The notes under the pieces are model-generated. The model did no database searches, was not told where the DNA came from, and was given only the letters and a program-made list of their open reading frames with translations. Positions 45,485 through 53,506 of a DNA stretch of 64,000 nt are shown piece by piece. Made by a program: the position numbers and the translations under genes. Source of the DNA: Azoarcus sp. CIB (lineage in GTDB: Bacteria > Pseudomonadota > Gammaproteobacteria > Burkholderiales > Rhodocyclaceae); contig NZ_CP011072.1 in NCBI RefSeq assembly GCF_001190925.1, forward strand, positions 2,542,001 to 2,606,000, in the 5' to 3' direction. How positions within the stretch are numbered: position 1 is the first letter of the stretch; each line of letters opens with the position of its first letter.

Positions 45485-46918
45485 TCACGCCAGCGTGTAG
45501 GTTGTTTTCACCGAGGTATAGAACTCGCGTGCGTAACTGCCCTGCTCACGCGGCCCGTAGCTCGAACCTTTGCGACCGCCAAACGGGGCGTGGTAGTCGA
45601 CGCCGGCCGTGGGCAAATTCACCATCACCATCCCCGCCGTCGATCGCCGCTTGAAATCCGTCGCATGCTTCAACGAGGTCGTGCAGATGCCCGATGACAG
45701 GCCAAACACGGTGTCGTTGGCGACCGCCACGGCTTCTTCATAATCCTTGACACGGATGACGCTCGCGACGGGGCCGAACACCTCCTCGCGGTTGATGCGC
45801 ATCGAATTCTCCGTATCGGTGATCAGCGCCGGCGCCAGGTAATGGCCAGCGGTCGCGCGCTGCAGCAGATCGCCGCCGAACACCACTCTCCCACCGTCAG
45901 ACCGTGCGCTCTCGATGTAGGACAGATCCTGATCGAGCTGATCCTGCGAGACGACCGGCCCAATGTCGGTGCCGGGCTTCAAGGCGTCATCAATCTTGAG
46001 CGCCGACAGCTTCTCGACCATCGCAGCGATGAAGCGGTCGTGGATGCCGTCCTCGACGATCAAGCGACTCGAACCCGTGCAGCGCTGACCGGTCGAGTAA
46101 AACGAGCCGTTGATCGCGACCGACACCGCCACATCGAGGTCGGCATCGTCGAGGATGACCAGCGGATTCTTTCCGCCCATCTCGAGTTGCACTTTCGCTC
46201 CCCGCTCCATGCAGTCCAACCCGATACGTCGCCCCGTGCCTGTCGACCCGGTAAAGGTCACGGCGCGAACCTTTGGCGACTTCACCATCGCGTTCCCGAC
46301 TTGGGAGCCGGCTCCCATCACCAGGTTGAACACACCGGGAGGTAGATTGCCTGCACGCGCGATGATCTCGGCCAGCGCCCACGCGCTGCCAGGCACCAGA
46401 TCGGCGGGTTTAAACACCACCGAGTTGCCATAAGCCAGGGCCGGCGCGATCTTCCATGCCGGGATCGCAATGGGGAAGTTCCACGGCGTAATGATGCCGA
46501 TGACACCTTCCGGCTCACGGTGGACGTCCACGTCCACCCCCGCGCGGATTGCCGGCAAGCGCTCCCCGCCGAGGCGCAGTGCCTCGCCCGAGAAGAACTT
46601 GAACACTCGACCCGCACGCGTCACTTCTCCGATGCCCTCGGGCAAAGTTTTTCCTTCCTCGCGCGACAGCAGTCGGCCAAGCTCCTCGCGCCGCGCCAGC
46701 AACTCCGTGCCGATACGGTCCATCGCATCGGCACGCTCTTCCGCAGTGCTGCGCTGCCACGTTTGCTGCGCGTCGAATGCCGCATCGATCGCATGCCGCG
46801 CCTGCGCCTCGTCTGCCCGCGCGTATTCACCAACCAAGTCGTCCAGATTCGAGGGATTGATGTTGCGGTTGATCGCAACACCCTCCACCCATTCGCCGCC
46901 GATAAAGTTCTTGAACAC
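45485..46918 (-). CDS. NAD(P)-dependent aldehyde dehydrogenase (alpha-ketoglutaric semialdehyde dehydrogenase-like)
   Basis: A 477-aa class 3-type ALDH. Asn in TPWNFPIAIPAWK, general base Glu in LEMGGKNPLVI, nucleophile Cys in STGQRCTGSSRL and the C-terminal FGGRKGSSYGPREQG resemble the alpha-ketoglutaric semialdehyde dehydrogenase branch. The start is the GTG at 46918 with AAGGAG seven bases before it. It is the first gene of the ALDH-AroE-GlcD-GMC operon, behind a LacI-type operator pair. Family substrate assignments are unreliable, so the true aldehyde is open. Confidence 0.92.
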   Translation of the reverse strand: MFKNFIGGEWVEGVAINRNINPSNLDDLVGEYARADEAQARHAIDAAFDAQQTWQRSTAEERADAMDRIGTELLARREELGRLLSREEGKTLPEGIGEVTRAGRVFKFFSGEALRLGGERLPAIRAGVDVDVHREPEGVIGIITPWNFPIAIPAWKIAPALAYGNSVVFKPADLVPGSAWALAEIIARAGNLPPGVFNLVMGAGSQVGNAMVKSPKVRAVTFTGSTGTGRRIGLDCMERGAKVQLEMGGKNPLVILDDADLDVAVSVAINGSFYSTGQRCTGSSRLIVEDGIHDRFIAAMVEKLSALKIDDALKPGTDIGPVVSQDQLDQDLSYIESARSDGGRVVFGGDLLQRATAGHYLAPALITDTENSMRINREEVFGPVASVIRVKDYEEAVAVANDTVFGLSSGICTTSLKHATDFKRRSTAGMVMVNLPTAGVDYHAPFGGRKGSSYGPREQGSYAREFYTSVKTTYTLA

Positions 46919-47003
46919 CGACCTCTCCTTTCGTCGATCCTGTGAATCACATGGCTCTCCGGAGGCTCCAGCATTCAAGCCCAAGCCTTCAGCCACTCAC
47001 TTT

Positions 47004-47081
47004 TGTAGCGCTTCCAAAACAACGATGATCAGAATTTATATAAGTACCAAGACAATGTAAACCGTTTTTTGAAGCGCTTCA
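47004..47081 (-). promoter_or_regulatory. control region of the ALDH operon with twin LacI-type operators
   Basis: TGAAGCGCTTCA at 47070-47081 is identical to O2 of the transporter operon, and TGTAGCGCTTCC at 47004-47015 is a two-mismatch copy. Centres are 66 bp apart, nearly the same spacing as at 40398-40474. Between them the minus strand is AT-rich, with TTTACA and TATAAA as possible -35/-10 elements. The gap 46919-47303 contains nothing else that I recognise. Confidence 0.72.
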
Positions 47082-47303
47082 TTTTTGTAATGTCGGCTCA
47101 ATGCGATTCAACGTCCCAGTCGTGTCATCACGTCGACCGCTACCGCCGATGCGCCACCTGCTGGAATCGAGGAGTCTGCTGCTCAGGTACGGCGCGCTCG
47201 TTGACGCCGCGCTGATCGCCACACCGCCCTCGACCGAGAACTGCGAGGGCAAGCGTTACGTGATGGTGACGCAAAGCACGAAGGGCGCCACCTGGGCTCG
47301 CGC

Positions 47304-47741
47304 ATGGGAAGCCGCGATGCGTATGCCCGTGGCGATCAGGACGTCGTGGAAGACCCCGTGCTCGGACCGCACGAGATCGCCTTCATCGAAGCGCGCGACA
47401 GCTTCTACCTGGGGACGGTGAGCGAAACCGGATGGCCTTACGTCCAGCATCGCGGCGGGCCGACGGGTTTCCTCAAGGTGCTCGACCCGCGCACGATCGG
47501 GTTCGCCGACTTCAGCGGGAACCGGCAGTACGTCTCGGCGGGCAATCTGGCCGGCGACAATCGTGTCAGTCTGTTCCTGATGGACTATCCGCACCAGACG
47601 CGCCTGAAGATCCTGGGGCGGGCGCGGGTCGTCGACGAGGATAGCGAACCGGAATTGCTCGCACGCCTCGACAACCCGCATTACCGCGCACACGTCGAGC
47701 GCGGGATCGTGATCCGCAGTCGCACGAGCCGTCCGACATAG
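47304..47741 (+). pseudogene. truncated pyridoxamine 5'-phosphate oxidase family gene
   Basis: A 145-codon frame with the FMN-binding split barrel of small PPOX-family proteins: RDSFYLGTVSETGWPYVQHR, GFLKVLDPRTIGFADFSG, NRQYVSAGNLAGDNRVSLFL and the closing ERGIVIR. Family members continue into a conserved end of about 15 residues (FDWNCPQHI-like); here the frame ends in unrelated SRTSRPT. The N-terminus also looks short. Similarity breaks at about 47708, just where the ECF-linked region begins, so this is probably a gene cut by a rearrangement. Confidence 0.6.
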
Positions 47742-47837
47742 TGCTGCAACTTCTCCACTTCGATCTCCTCGAACAAGGCGACCGCGCTGTCCGTTCCCAC
47801 TCGCTCGGGCTGGGGCCGCGGTCATCGCTCCTACCGA

Positions 47838-47866
47838 TTTGTCGTTTGCCGGCCACGCACCCTTAC
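47838..47866 (-). promoter_or_regulatory. ECF-type promoter motif (copy G)
   Basis: On the minus strand GTAAGG (47866-47861), 16 bases, CGACAAA (47844-47838). It has the same spacing as the other copies in the region. It points towards the PPOX break, where only a short open stub (about 40 codons) remains, so the gene it served may have been lost. Confidence 0.5.
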
Positions 47867-47876
47867 AGCGCACCTC

Positions 47877-49058
47877 ATGCAAAACACCGAGAAAGGCACG
47901 CCCACCGAAATCGTCCTCGTCGGGGGCGGGCACAGCCATGTCGAGGTGATCCGCCGCTTCGGACTGCGGCCCTTGCCGGCGGCGCGGCTCACGGTAATCT
48001 GCACGGATGCGCAAACGCCCTACTCCGGCATGCTTCCAGGCTATGTCGCGGGCCACTACGAAGCCGATGACATTCATATCGACCTGCCCCGCCTCGCCGA
48101 CTGGGCAGGTGTCCGTTTCGTGCAGGACGAGGTCGTGGGCATCGACCGCCAAGCGCGCACCGTGCGCTGTGCGTCCGGGCTGGAAATGCGCTACGACTAT
48201 CTCTCGCTCAACATCGGCTCCGCCCCGCGCATGGGTGACGTGGCAGCGGCCGATTCGCCGGCCGTGCCAGTGAAGCCGATCCGCAACTTTCGCAGGCGCT
48301 GGCTGGACTTGTTGCAGCGCGTATGCACGCACCGCGAGCCGAGCACGACGATCGCGGTGGTCGGCGCCGGTGCGGGCGGGGTCGAGCTGCTGCTGGCGAT
48401 GCAGCACCGCCTGCGCAGGGAGATTCGCGCGAGCGGCCGTCAGCCCGATCAGCTGCGCTTCCACCTGTTCACCAGCAGCGCGCAGATCCTGCCGACGCAC
48501 GCTGCGCGCGTCCGTGAGCGCTTCATGAGCGCGCTCGCCGAGCGCGGCGTCATGCTCCACCTCGGGGTCAAAGTCGGCCACGTACGCGGCGGGCACATCG
48601 AAACCCGCAATGGCGTGAGCGTCGATGCGGACGAGATCGTGTGGGTGACCCAGGCCGGGGGCGCGCCCTGGCTGCGCGATACCGGTCTGGCGCTCGATCC
48701 GGATGGCTTCGTCCAGGTCGATGACAACTTGCGCACCGTCTCCGACGAACGCATCTTCGCGGCTGGCGACGTTGCGAGCCTGGTAAGCCGGCCGCTCGCG
48801 AAGGCCGGCGTGTTCGCCGTCCGCCAGGGCCCGATCCTGGCGGAGAACCTGCGGCGTGCGGCCCTCGGTCAAGCGCTCCTGCGCTATCGCCCGCAGCGCC
48901 GCTGGCTGGCACTGATCACGACCGGGGAACGTTACGCGGTGGCCTCATGGGGGCCGCTCGGCGTCGCCGGCCACTGGGTGTGGCGGTGGAAGGACGCCAT
49001 CGACCGGCGCTTCATGGCGCGGTATCGGGAATTGCCGGCACGGCGGGCGAGCGCCTGA
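47877..49058 (+). CDS. FAD-dependent pyridine nucleotide-disulfide oxidoreductase (SelD-associated NDH-2-like)
   Basis: A 393-aa flavoprotein. EIVLVGGGHSHVEVIRRFG at the N-terminus, TPYSGMLPGYVAGHY, VVGAGAGGVELLLAM for NAD(P)H and IFAAGDVASL near the C-terminus identify the group that is often fused to, or adjacent to, selenide water dikinase. This copy has no SelD domain and no SelD gene beside it. No CxxC redox pair is seen. Relatives occur in rSAM/selenodomain (arsenosugar) clusters, which fits ArsM and ArsS next door on the other strand. Substrate unknown. Confidence 0.85.
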   Translation: MQNTEKGTPTEIVLVGGGHSHVEVIRRFGLRPLPAARLTVICTDAQTPYSGMLPGYVAGHYEADDIHIDLPRLADWAGVRFVQDEVVGIDRQARTVRCASGLEMRYDYLSLNIGSAPRMGDVAAADSPAVPVKPIRNFRRRWLDLLQRVCTHREPSTTIAVVGAGAGGVELLLAMQHRLRREIRASGRQPDQLRFHLFTSSAQILPTHAARVRERFMSALAERGVMLHLGVKVGHVRGGHIETRNGVSVDADEIVWVTQAGGAPWLRDTGLALDPDGFVQVDDNLRTVSDERIFAAGDVASLVSRPLAKAGVFAVRQGPILAENLRRAALGQALLRYRPQRRWLALITTGERYAVASWGPLGVAGHWVWRWKDAIDRRFMARYRELPARRASA

Positions 49059-49110
49059 GAATACATCCGTTCGCGCCGAGCCCGTCGCTTCAGGCCATCG
49101 CGGATGCCTC

Positions 49111-50157
49111 TCAGCAGCATGCGCCCCCCGCACCCGCCATGGTTTCCCGGTCGAAGGGGATCTGGCTGCCACAGCCTTCGAACAGCCCATAGTGCCGCTC
49201 GACGCTGCCGATGAAGTCGAAATGCTCGCGGAAACGCGACTCGGCGAGCATGCGCCAACTGTTGCCGCACACGGGAAAGACGCGCCCGGCCTCGATGTCG
49301 TGGTGCTTGTCGAGGCGGAAGCGCTGCGCCATCGTCGGCACCGTGCCGCGATAGATCACCGCTTGCCCGTAGTCCTCGCACTGCGGTTCGAGCCCGTCGA
49401 GCTTGAACAGGCGGTAAGTGGCCGAGTGGAAGCCGATGCCGGCCGCCCGCTCGGCGAGCGCGGGATCGGTGATCGCAATTGGCCGGTCCTCGACCAGACG
49501 CGGATCGCCGAAGCCATGGCGCTTGGCGAGCGCGATGAAGTCGCCCCAGTAGAGGGCGCCGCCGAGGCATTCGCCGTAGAGCAGCGGATCATTGCGCACC
49601 TGCGCCGGCACGCGGCGGTCGGCGTAGATGTCCGAGAAGTAGAACTCGCCGCCGGGTTTCAGCAGGCGGAACACTTCCCTCAGCACCGCGTCCTTGTCCG
49701 GCGAGAGATTCACGACGCAGTTCGAGACCACCACGTCGAAGCTCGCCTCGGGCAGCCCCAGTTCGTCGAGTTGTTCGATGTAGCCGAGCTTGAAATCCAC
49801 GTTGTCGCGCGCATGTCCGAAGGCTTCGCGATGATGGTCCCGGTGCCGCAGGGCGACTTCCAACTGCGCCTCGGTCATGTCCACGCCCACGACCTGCCCG
49901 TTCTCGCCGACCAGTTGCGACAGCACATACACATCCCGCCCCGTACCGCAGCCGAAATCCAGCACACGGCAGCCGTCGAGCAGCGGCGGACATACCAGCC
50001 CGCAGCCGTAGTAGCGCGACAGCACCTCGGGGTGCACGCGAGCGAGCAGCGGCTTGAGCCACGCCGGCATCTGGCTCGCGTCGCAGCACGCCGTGGTACG
50101 CAAGTCTTCGCTCGATTGCAGTGCCTTGCCGTAATAGTCCTTCACGATGTCATGCAT
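49111..50157 (-). CDS. arsM: arsenite S-adenosylmethionine methyltransferase ArsM
   Basis: A 348-aa methyltransferase. The SAM-binding motif is VLDFGCGTGRDVYVL, followed by a cysteine in VVSNCVVNLSPDK as in ArsM, a C-terminal CGNSWRMLAESRF region with HYGLFEGCG, and a terminal GACC. The several conserved cysteines, including the early TTACC, are the arsenite-binding thiols of the family. It methylates trivalent arsenic. It follows arsS by 50 bp on the same strand, the standard arsenosugar pair. Confidence 0.9.
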   Translation of the reverse strand: MHDIVKDYYGKALQSSEDLRTTACCDASQMPAWLKPLLARVHPEVLSRYYGCGLVCPPLLDGCRVLDFGCGTGRDVYVLSQLVGENGQVVGVDMTEAQLEVALRHRDHHREAFGHARDNVDFKLGYIEQLDELGLPEASFDVVVSNCVVNLSPDKDAVLREVFRLLKPGGEFYFSDIYADRRVPAQVRNDPLLYGECLGGALYWGDFIALAKRHGFGDPRLVEDRPIAITDPALAERAAGIGFHSATYRLFKLDGLEPQCEDYGQAVIYRGTVPTMAQRFRLDKHHDIEAGRVFPVCGNSWRMLAESRFREHFDFIGSVERHYGLFEGCGSQIPFDRETMAGAGGACC

Positions 50158-50207
50158 GACGCATCACTCCGAAGTGTCGAAATCGTTCGGATCCTGCAGG
50201 GTGGCCG

Positions 50208-51206
50208 TCAGGCCGCGCACTTCGCCGCTTCGGTTTCGCCGTCCGCGAGCGCGCCGCCGCAGCTCGACCCCTGCCCTGCCGTGCAGCCATAGCAATGGTC
50301 CGCGACGCGAATCGCACTGCCGGCCAGCATCGCAGCGGCCGCGTCACGGATGTGGAGCTGCGGGAGGGCCTCGCTCGCGATCGGCATGTCGAGCTGCTGG
50401 TTGAAGTCGCAGTCGTAGAGATAGCCCTGCCAGTCGACGCTGACGAGGCTGCGGCACATCACCGCCGCGAGGTTGTCGTCACGGTGCGCCTCGCGCAGCG
50501 TGTGCATGTAATCGTGGAACTGACCCTTCGAGACCAGCATGCTGCCGAAGCGCTTGATCGGCATGTTCGCGAGCGTGAAGAGCTGGTTGAAGCGGATGCC
50601 GAACTCGGCGCCGAGGTGCTCGCGATAGGCGCCCTCCAGCCTCGTCTGCGGCGGCGGCAGCACCGGCCCCTGCGGGTTATAGACGAGGTTCAACAGCAGT
50701 CCGCTGCCGACGGAGCCGTAACCCAGCGCGTTGAGCTTTTGCAGGCCGCGGATACTCGCGCCGAAAACGCCCTTTCCGCGCTGCCGGTCGACGTTGTCCT
50801 CGAGATAGCACGGCAGCGAAGCGGCGATCTCCACCCCCATCTCGGCGAGGAAGCGCGCCAGATCCTCGTAACCCGGCTCTTCGAGGATGGTCAGGTTGCA
50901 GCGGTCGATCACCCGCAGGCCGCGTGCACGCGCCGCCTTCACCAGCCGCGGGAAGTTCGCGTTCATCTCGGGCGCGCCGCCCGTCAGATCGAGCGTCCGC
51001 ACTGCCGGGCTCGCGTCGAGGAAGTCGATCACCGCATTGGCCGTCTCTTTGGTCATCTCCTCGCTACGATTCGGCCCGGCATTCACGTGGCAATGCACGC
51101 AGCTCTGGTTGCAGCGGTAACCGAGATTCACCTGCAGCGTCTCGATCGTCCCGCGCCGGATGCGCGGGAAGTCGGTGGCGGCGAGCAGCGGAAAGGTGGG
51201 GTGCAT
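50208..51206 (-). CDS. arsS: arsenosugar biosynthesis radical SAM protein ArsS
   Basis: A 332-aa radical SAM enzyme. The cluster motif is CNQSCVHCHV (CxxxCxxC, ~33-40), with LDLTGGAPEMN and a C-terminal Cys-rich segment CYGCTAGQGSSCGGA. In some relatives a selenocysteine occurs in that tail; here all codons are Cys. ArsS adds a 5'-deoxyadenosyl group to methylated arsenic to form the arsenosugar core. AGGAG supports the ATG at 51206. An ECF-type motif lies about 35 bp upstream of the likely transcript start. It forms an operon with arsM. Confidence 0.9.
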   Translation of the reverse strand: MHPTFPLLAATDFPRIRRGTIETLQVNLGYRCNQSCVHCHVNAGPNRSEEMTKETANAVIDFLDASPAVRTLDLTGGAPEMNANFPRLVKAARARGLRVIDRCNLTILEEPGYEDLARFLAEMGVEIAASLPCYLEDNVDRQRGKGVFGASIRGLQKLNALGYGSVGSGLLLNLVYNPQGPVLPPPQTRLEGAYREHLGAEFGIRFNQLFTLANMPIKRFGSMLVSKGQFHDYMHTLREAHRDDNLAAVMCRSLVSVDWQGYLYDCDFNQQLDMPIASEALPQLHIRDAAAAMLAGSAIRVADHCYGCTAGQGSSCGGALADGETEAAKCAA

Positions 51207-51247
51207 TCGAGGTGCTCCTGACGCAGTCGTTCTGTCGTTAATGGTGA

Positions 51248-51275
51248 ATAGTCGGCTTGGTGGGTCGATCCTTAC
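51248..51275 (-). promoter_or_regulatory. ECF-type promoter motif (copy E) upstream of arsS
   Basis: On the minus strand GTAAGG (51275-51270), 15 bases, CGACTAT (51254-51248). The spacer is one base shorter than in the plus-strand copies. The arsS start codon lies 42 bp downstream of the -10-like box, a normal leader length. Confidence 0.55.
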
Positions 51276-51364
51276 AACCGCAAGTATCGATTTTTTGTCG
51301 GGACAAGCGTGGCGAGGCAAAACGAGACGAAGAAACAGCAGATGCCGTTCGCCCTGAGCCGACA

Positions 51365-51631
51365 ATGAAATCCCTTCGACAGGACCTGTTCTCCAACGTC
51401 CGCAACGACCTGCTGGCTGGCCTCGTCGTCGCGCTGGCGCTGATTCCGGAGGCCATCGCCTTCTCCATCATCGCCGGCGTCGGTCCGAAAGTGGGCCGCG
51501 AGGGCGGACGTGCCGCCGATGTGCCTTCGGTGCCGAAGAGTGAGCCGGCGACGGCGGGAACGCTCCCGCTTGTAAGGATTCGAGGTCGTACCGCGACCAA
51601 GCAGAGGGAGCACATGCTGCATCCCGAATAA
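51365..51631 (+). pseudogene. N-terminal fragment of a SulP/SLC26 family anion transporter
   Basis: The frame opens [20 protein letters not shown] and continues [20 protein letters not shown], the N-terminus and first helix of SulP transporters. After about 43 residues similarity ends and an unrelated tail ([16 protein letters not shown]) follows. A full SulP gene would be ~500 codons or more, so only the 5' end remains. Its last codons (51614-51631) read MLHPE-stop just behind ECF motif A and after GAGGGAG, so a tiny leader peptide is conceivable but unproven. Confidence 0.65.
51572..51600 (+). promoter_or_regulatory. ECF-type promoter motif (copy A)
   Basis: TGTAAGG (GTAAGG at 51572-51577), 16 bases, CGACCAA (51594-51600). 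It precedes the NPCA-repeat peptide gene (ATG at 51675) and the pentaheme cytochrome. The motif is shared with copies B, C, D and F. Confidence 0.7.
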
Positions 51632-51674
51632 CGGACCGCCGCCGTTCCAATCATCAGACAGAGAGGCTTACCCG

Positions 51675-51881
51675 ATGAAAATGCTATCCCGCAAGACCGT
51701 TTCCCTCGGACTGGCTGCCTTGGCTTCCGCCGCGCTGGCACTCCCGGTTGCCGCAGCAAACCCTTGTGCGGCGAGTCCATGCGCCGCGAAGACGATGAAC
51801 CCTTGTGCAGCCAAGAACCCCTGCGCAACGAATCCCTGCGCAACAAACCCCTGCGCAACAAACCCCTGCGCGGCAAGGTAA
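51675..51881 (+). CDS. secreted Cys-rich [11 protein letters not shown] repeat peptide
   Basis: A 68-aa protein. Residues ~1-28 are a clear signal peptide (hydrophobic core ending LPVAAA). The mature part of ~40 residues is almost entirely repeats: [11 protein letters not shown], then NPCAAK and three NPCAT units, ending NPCAAR, giving seven cysteines. At the DNA level 15-bp units repeat in tandem. I know no named family for it. Regularly spaced thiols suggest binding of soft metal(loid)s such as As(III), Cu(I) or Hg, or disulfide cross-linking. GAGAGG precedes the ATG. It is followed after 6 bp by the pentaheme cytochrome gene. Confidence 0.8.
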   Translation: MKMLSRKTVSLGLAALASAALALPVAAANPCAASPCAAKTMNPCAAKNPCATNPCATNPCATNPCAAR

Positions 51882-51887
51882 TCGGCC

Positions 51888-53144
51888 ATGGCGATCGGGA
51901 ACGGGGGCGCTCGGGGGTTGCTCGTTGGATTCACGCTCGCGTTGACCGCCTGCGGTCCCGATCTCCGCTCGCCTCCCGTTCCGTCGCCAGCCGATCATGA
52001 ATCGTTTCTGGATCGGCACTGGCAACGCCCCCTCGCCCCCCAGGGAAGCGCGCCCGCTGCCTTCAGCCCGCAAGAGGCCTCACTCGACCCGGCCGCTTGC
52101 GGCCAGTGCCACCCGCAGCAGTTCGCCGACTGGCAGACCACCTTGCACAGCAAGGCGATGGGCCAGGGTCTCGTCGGCCAGTTGCAGGAGATGGACGCGG
52201 ACGCCGTCGAGGAACATCAAGCCTGTCTGCGCTGCCACGCCCCGCTCGCCGAGCAGGCCGCCGACCTGCAGCAAAGTCTTTCCGGCGCCTCCGATACGCC
52301 CTCTGCGCGGCCTGACGGCGCTGCCTTCACGCACGGCCTCAGCTGCGCCGGCTGTCATGTGCGCGAGCACCGTCGCCTGGGTCCGCCGCGGCGCGACGGC
52401 AGCGCTCCGGCGGCGGGCGACACCCTGCCCCACGGCGGCTGGCAGGTTGCCCCGGCCTTTACGGACTCGCGCTTTTGCGCCACCTGCCACCAGTTCGAGT
52501 CCGACGGCTACAGCCTCAATGGCAAGCTGCTCGAGAACACCTACGAGGAATGGCGGGCAAGCCGCCACGGCCGCGACAACCAGACCTGCCAGTCCTGCCA
52601 CATGCCCGACCGGCGCCACCTTTGGCGCGGCATCCACGACCCGGAAATGGTGAGATCGGGCCTGACGATCGAATTTTCGCAGCCCGCCACCGACACCAGA
52701 CACGTGCGGGCCGAACTCACGATCACCAGCCACGGCATCGGCCACGCCTTCCCGACCTACATCACGCCGCAAGTGATCGTCGACATCGGCCAGGCCGGTC
52801 CGGATGGTGCTTTCCTGCCGCAGACGGTGGAACGCCATCTGATCGCCCGCGACGTGAGCCTGGACCTTACCGAGGAACGCTCCGACACCCGCATCCTGCC
52901 CGACGAAATGCGCCGCTACGTGTACGAACAGCCGATTGCAGCCGGCGCGGCCGAGCTCGTCGCCCGCATCCGCGTCGAGCCCGACGCCTTCTACGCCGAG
53001 TTCTACCGCGCGACGCTGCGCGATGCGGGCTACACCAAGGGGCGTGCGGCGATCCGCGAGGCCCTGCGGCAGGCCGAACGCTCCGGCTACGTGCTGTACG
53101 AGTCGCGCCGGAATCTGATCGCTGCGGACCTGCCCAGCCGATGA
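51888..53144 (+). CDS. pentaheme c-type cytochrome (cytochrome c554-like), exported
   Basis: A 418-aa protein. The N-terminal signal has a lipobox-like LTAC near residue 20. Five CxxCH haem sites are visible: CGQCH, CLRCH, CAGCH, CATCH and CQSCH, all in residues ~65-245. The C-terminal ~170 residues are haem-free and beta-rich. The arrangement resembles the multihaem cytochrome c554 group, which moves electrons in the periplasm. It follows the NPCA peptide gene by 6 bp, so the two are co-expressed, probably from ECF motif A. Electron partners are unknown. Confidence 0.85.
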   Translation: MAIGNGGARGLLVGFTLALTACGPDLRSPPVPSPADHESFLDRHWQRPLAPQGSAPAAFSPQEASLDPAACGQCHPQQFADWQTTLHSKAMGQGLVGQLQEMDADAVEEHQACLRCHAPLAEQAADLQQSLSGASDTPSARPDGAAFTHGLSCAGCHVREHRRLGPPRRDGSAPAAGDTLPHGGWQVAPAFTDSRFCATCHQFESDGYSLNGKLLENTYEEWRASRHGRDNQTCQSCHMPDRRHLWRGIHDPEMVRSGLTIEFSQPATDTRHVRAELTITSHGIGHAFPTYITPQVIVDIGQAGPDGAFLPQTVERHLIARDVSLDLTEERSDTRILPDEMRRYVYEQPIAAGAAELVARIRVEPDAFYAEFYRATLRDAGYTKGRAAIREALRQAERSGYVLYESRRNLIAADLPSR

Positions 53145-53340
53145 AAGGGGTAGAGGATGGTCGCCAAGCCGTCTACCACCAGTCGGCTCCCCCGCTGCCG
53201 ACCAGTTCCAGCACGAAATCGTGCAGGCGCACGAGGTCTCGCACGTCGTCGGTTCCCAAGCAGCGGCATCGGTGCGAGTGCGAGCGCCACCATGAGCACG
53301 AACCAAGATCCGCCGGTATTTTCGAGCCCGCTCTACATCA

Positions 53341-53368
53341 TTAGTCGCCGCGCCGGGTTCGCCCTTAC
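53341..53368 (-). promoter_or_regulatory. possible ECF-type promoter motif (copy H)
   Basis: On the minus strand GTAAGG (53368-53363), 15 bases, CGACTAA (53347-53341). It resembles copy E in spacing, but no intact gene lies downstream on that strand, so it may be fortuitous or left from a lost gene. Confidence 0.35.
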
Positions 53369-53406
53369 TGCGCCCGCCCCGCCCGATAAAAATTCCTGCC
53401 GGCCGT

Positions 53407-53435
53407 GTAAGGAAGCTGCTCCCTGCTACGACGAA
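53407..53435 (+). promoter_or_regulatory. ECF-type promoter motif (copy B)
   Basis: TGTAAGG (GTAAGG at 53407-53412), 16 bases, CGACGAA (53429-53435), about 70 bp before the ATG of the NPCA-repeat cytochrome. Confidence 0.7.
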
Positions 53436-53506
53436 CACGCATGACCTGTCGCTCACCGGATGGGTCGTGGGGCAAAAAACACCAACTTCACACGGAGGGA
53501 CATCCC

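Larger units (their letters stand above)
53145..53506. other. intergenic region between cytochrome genes
   Basis: 362 bp holding ECF-type motif B on the plus strand and a possible copy H on the minus strand. Downstream of H, minus-strand frames between 53299 and 53173 read MVALALAPMPLLG and, after a frame change, TDDVRDLVRLHDFVLEL to a stop. This may be a broken small gene. Nothing else is recognised. Confidence 0.4.

Noticed and set aside
47256-48872. 538-codon open frame on the minus strand
   Set aside because: Runs antisense through the FAD oxidoreductase and PPOX remnant; no family motif, while the plus-strand products have clear motifs.
50208-50300. Selenocysteine codon in ArsS
   Set aside because: The C-terminal motif uses Cys codons throughout and no in-frame TGA is followed by continued similarity.
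51790-51880. Short tandem DNA repeats that might suggest a CRISPR array or minisatellite
   Set aside because: The 15-bp units are in frame, encode NPCAT and have no spacers; they are coding repeats.
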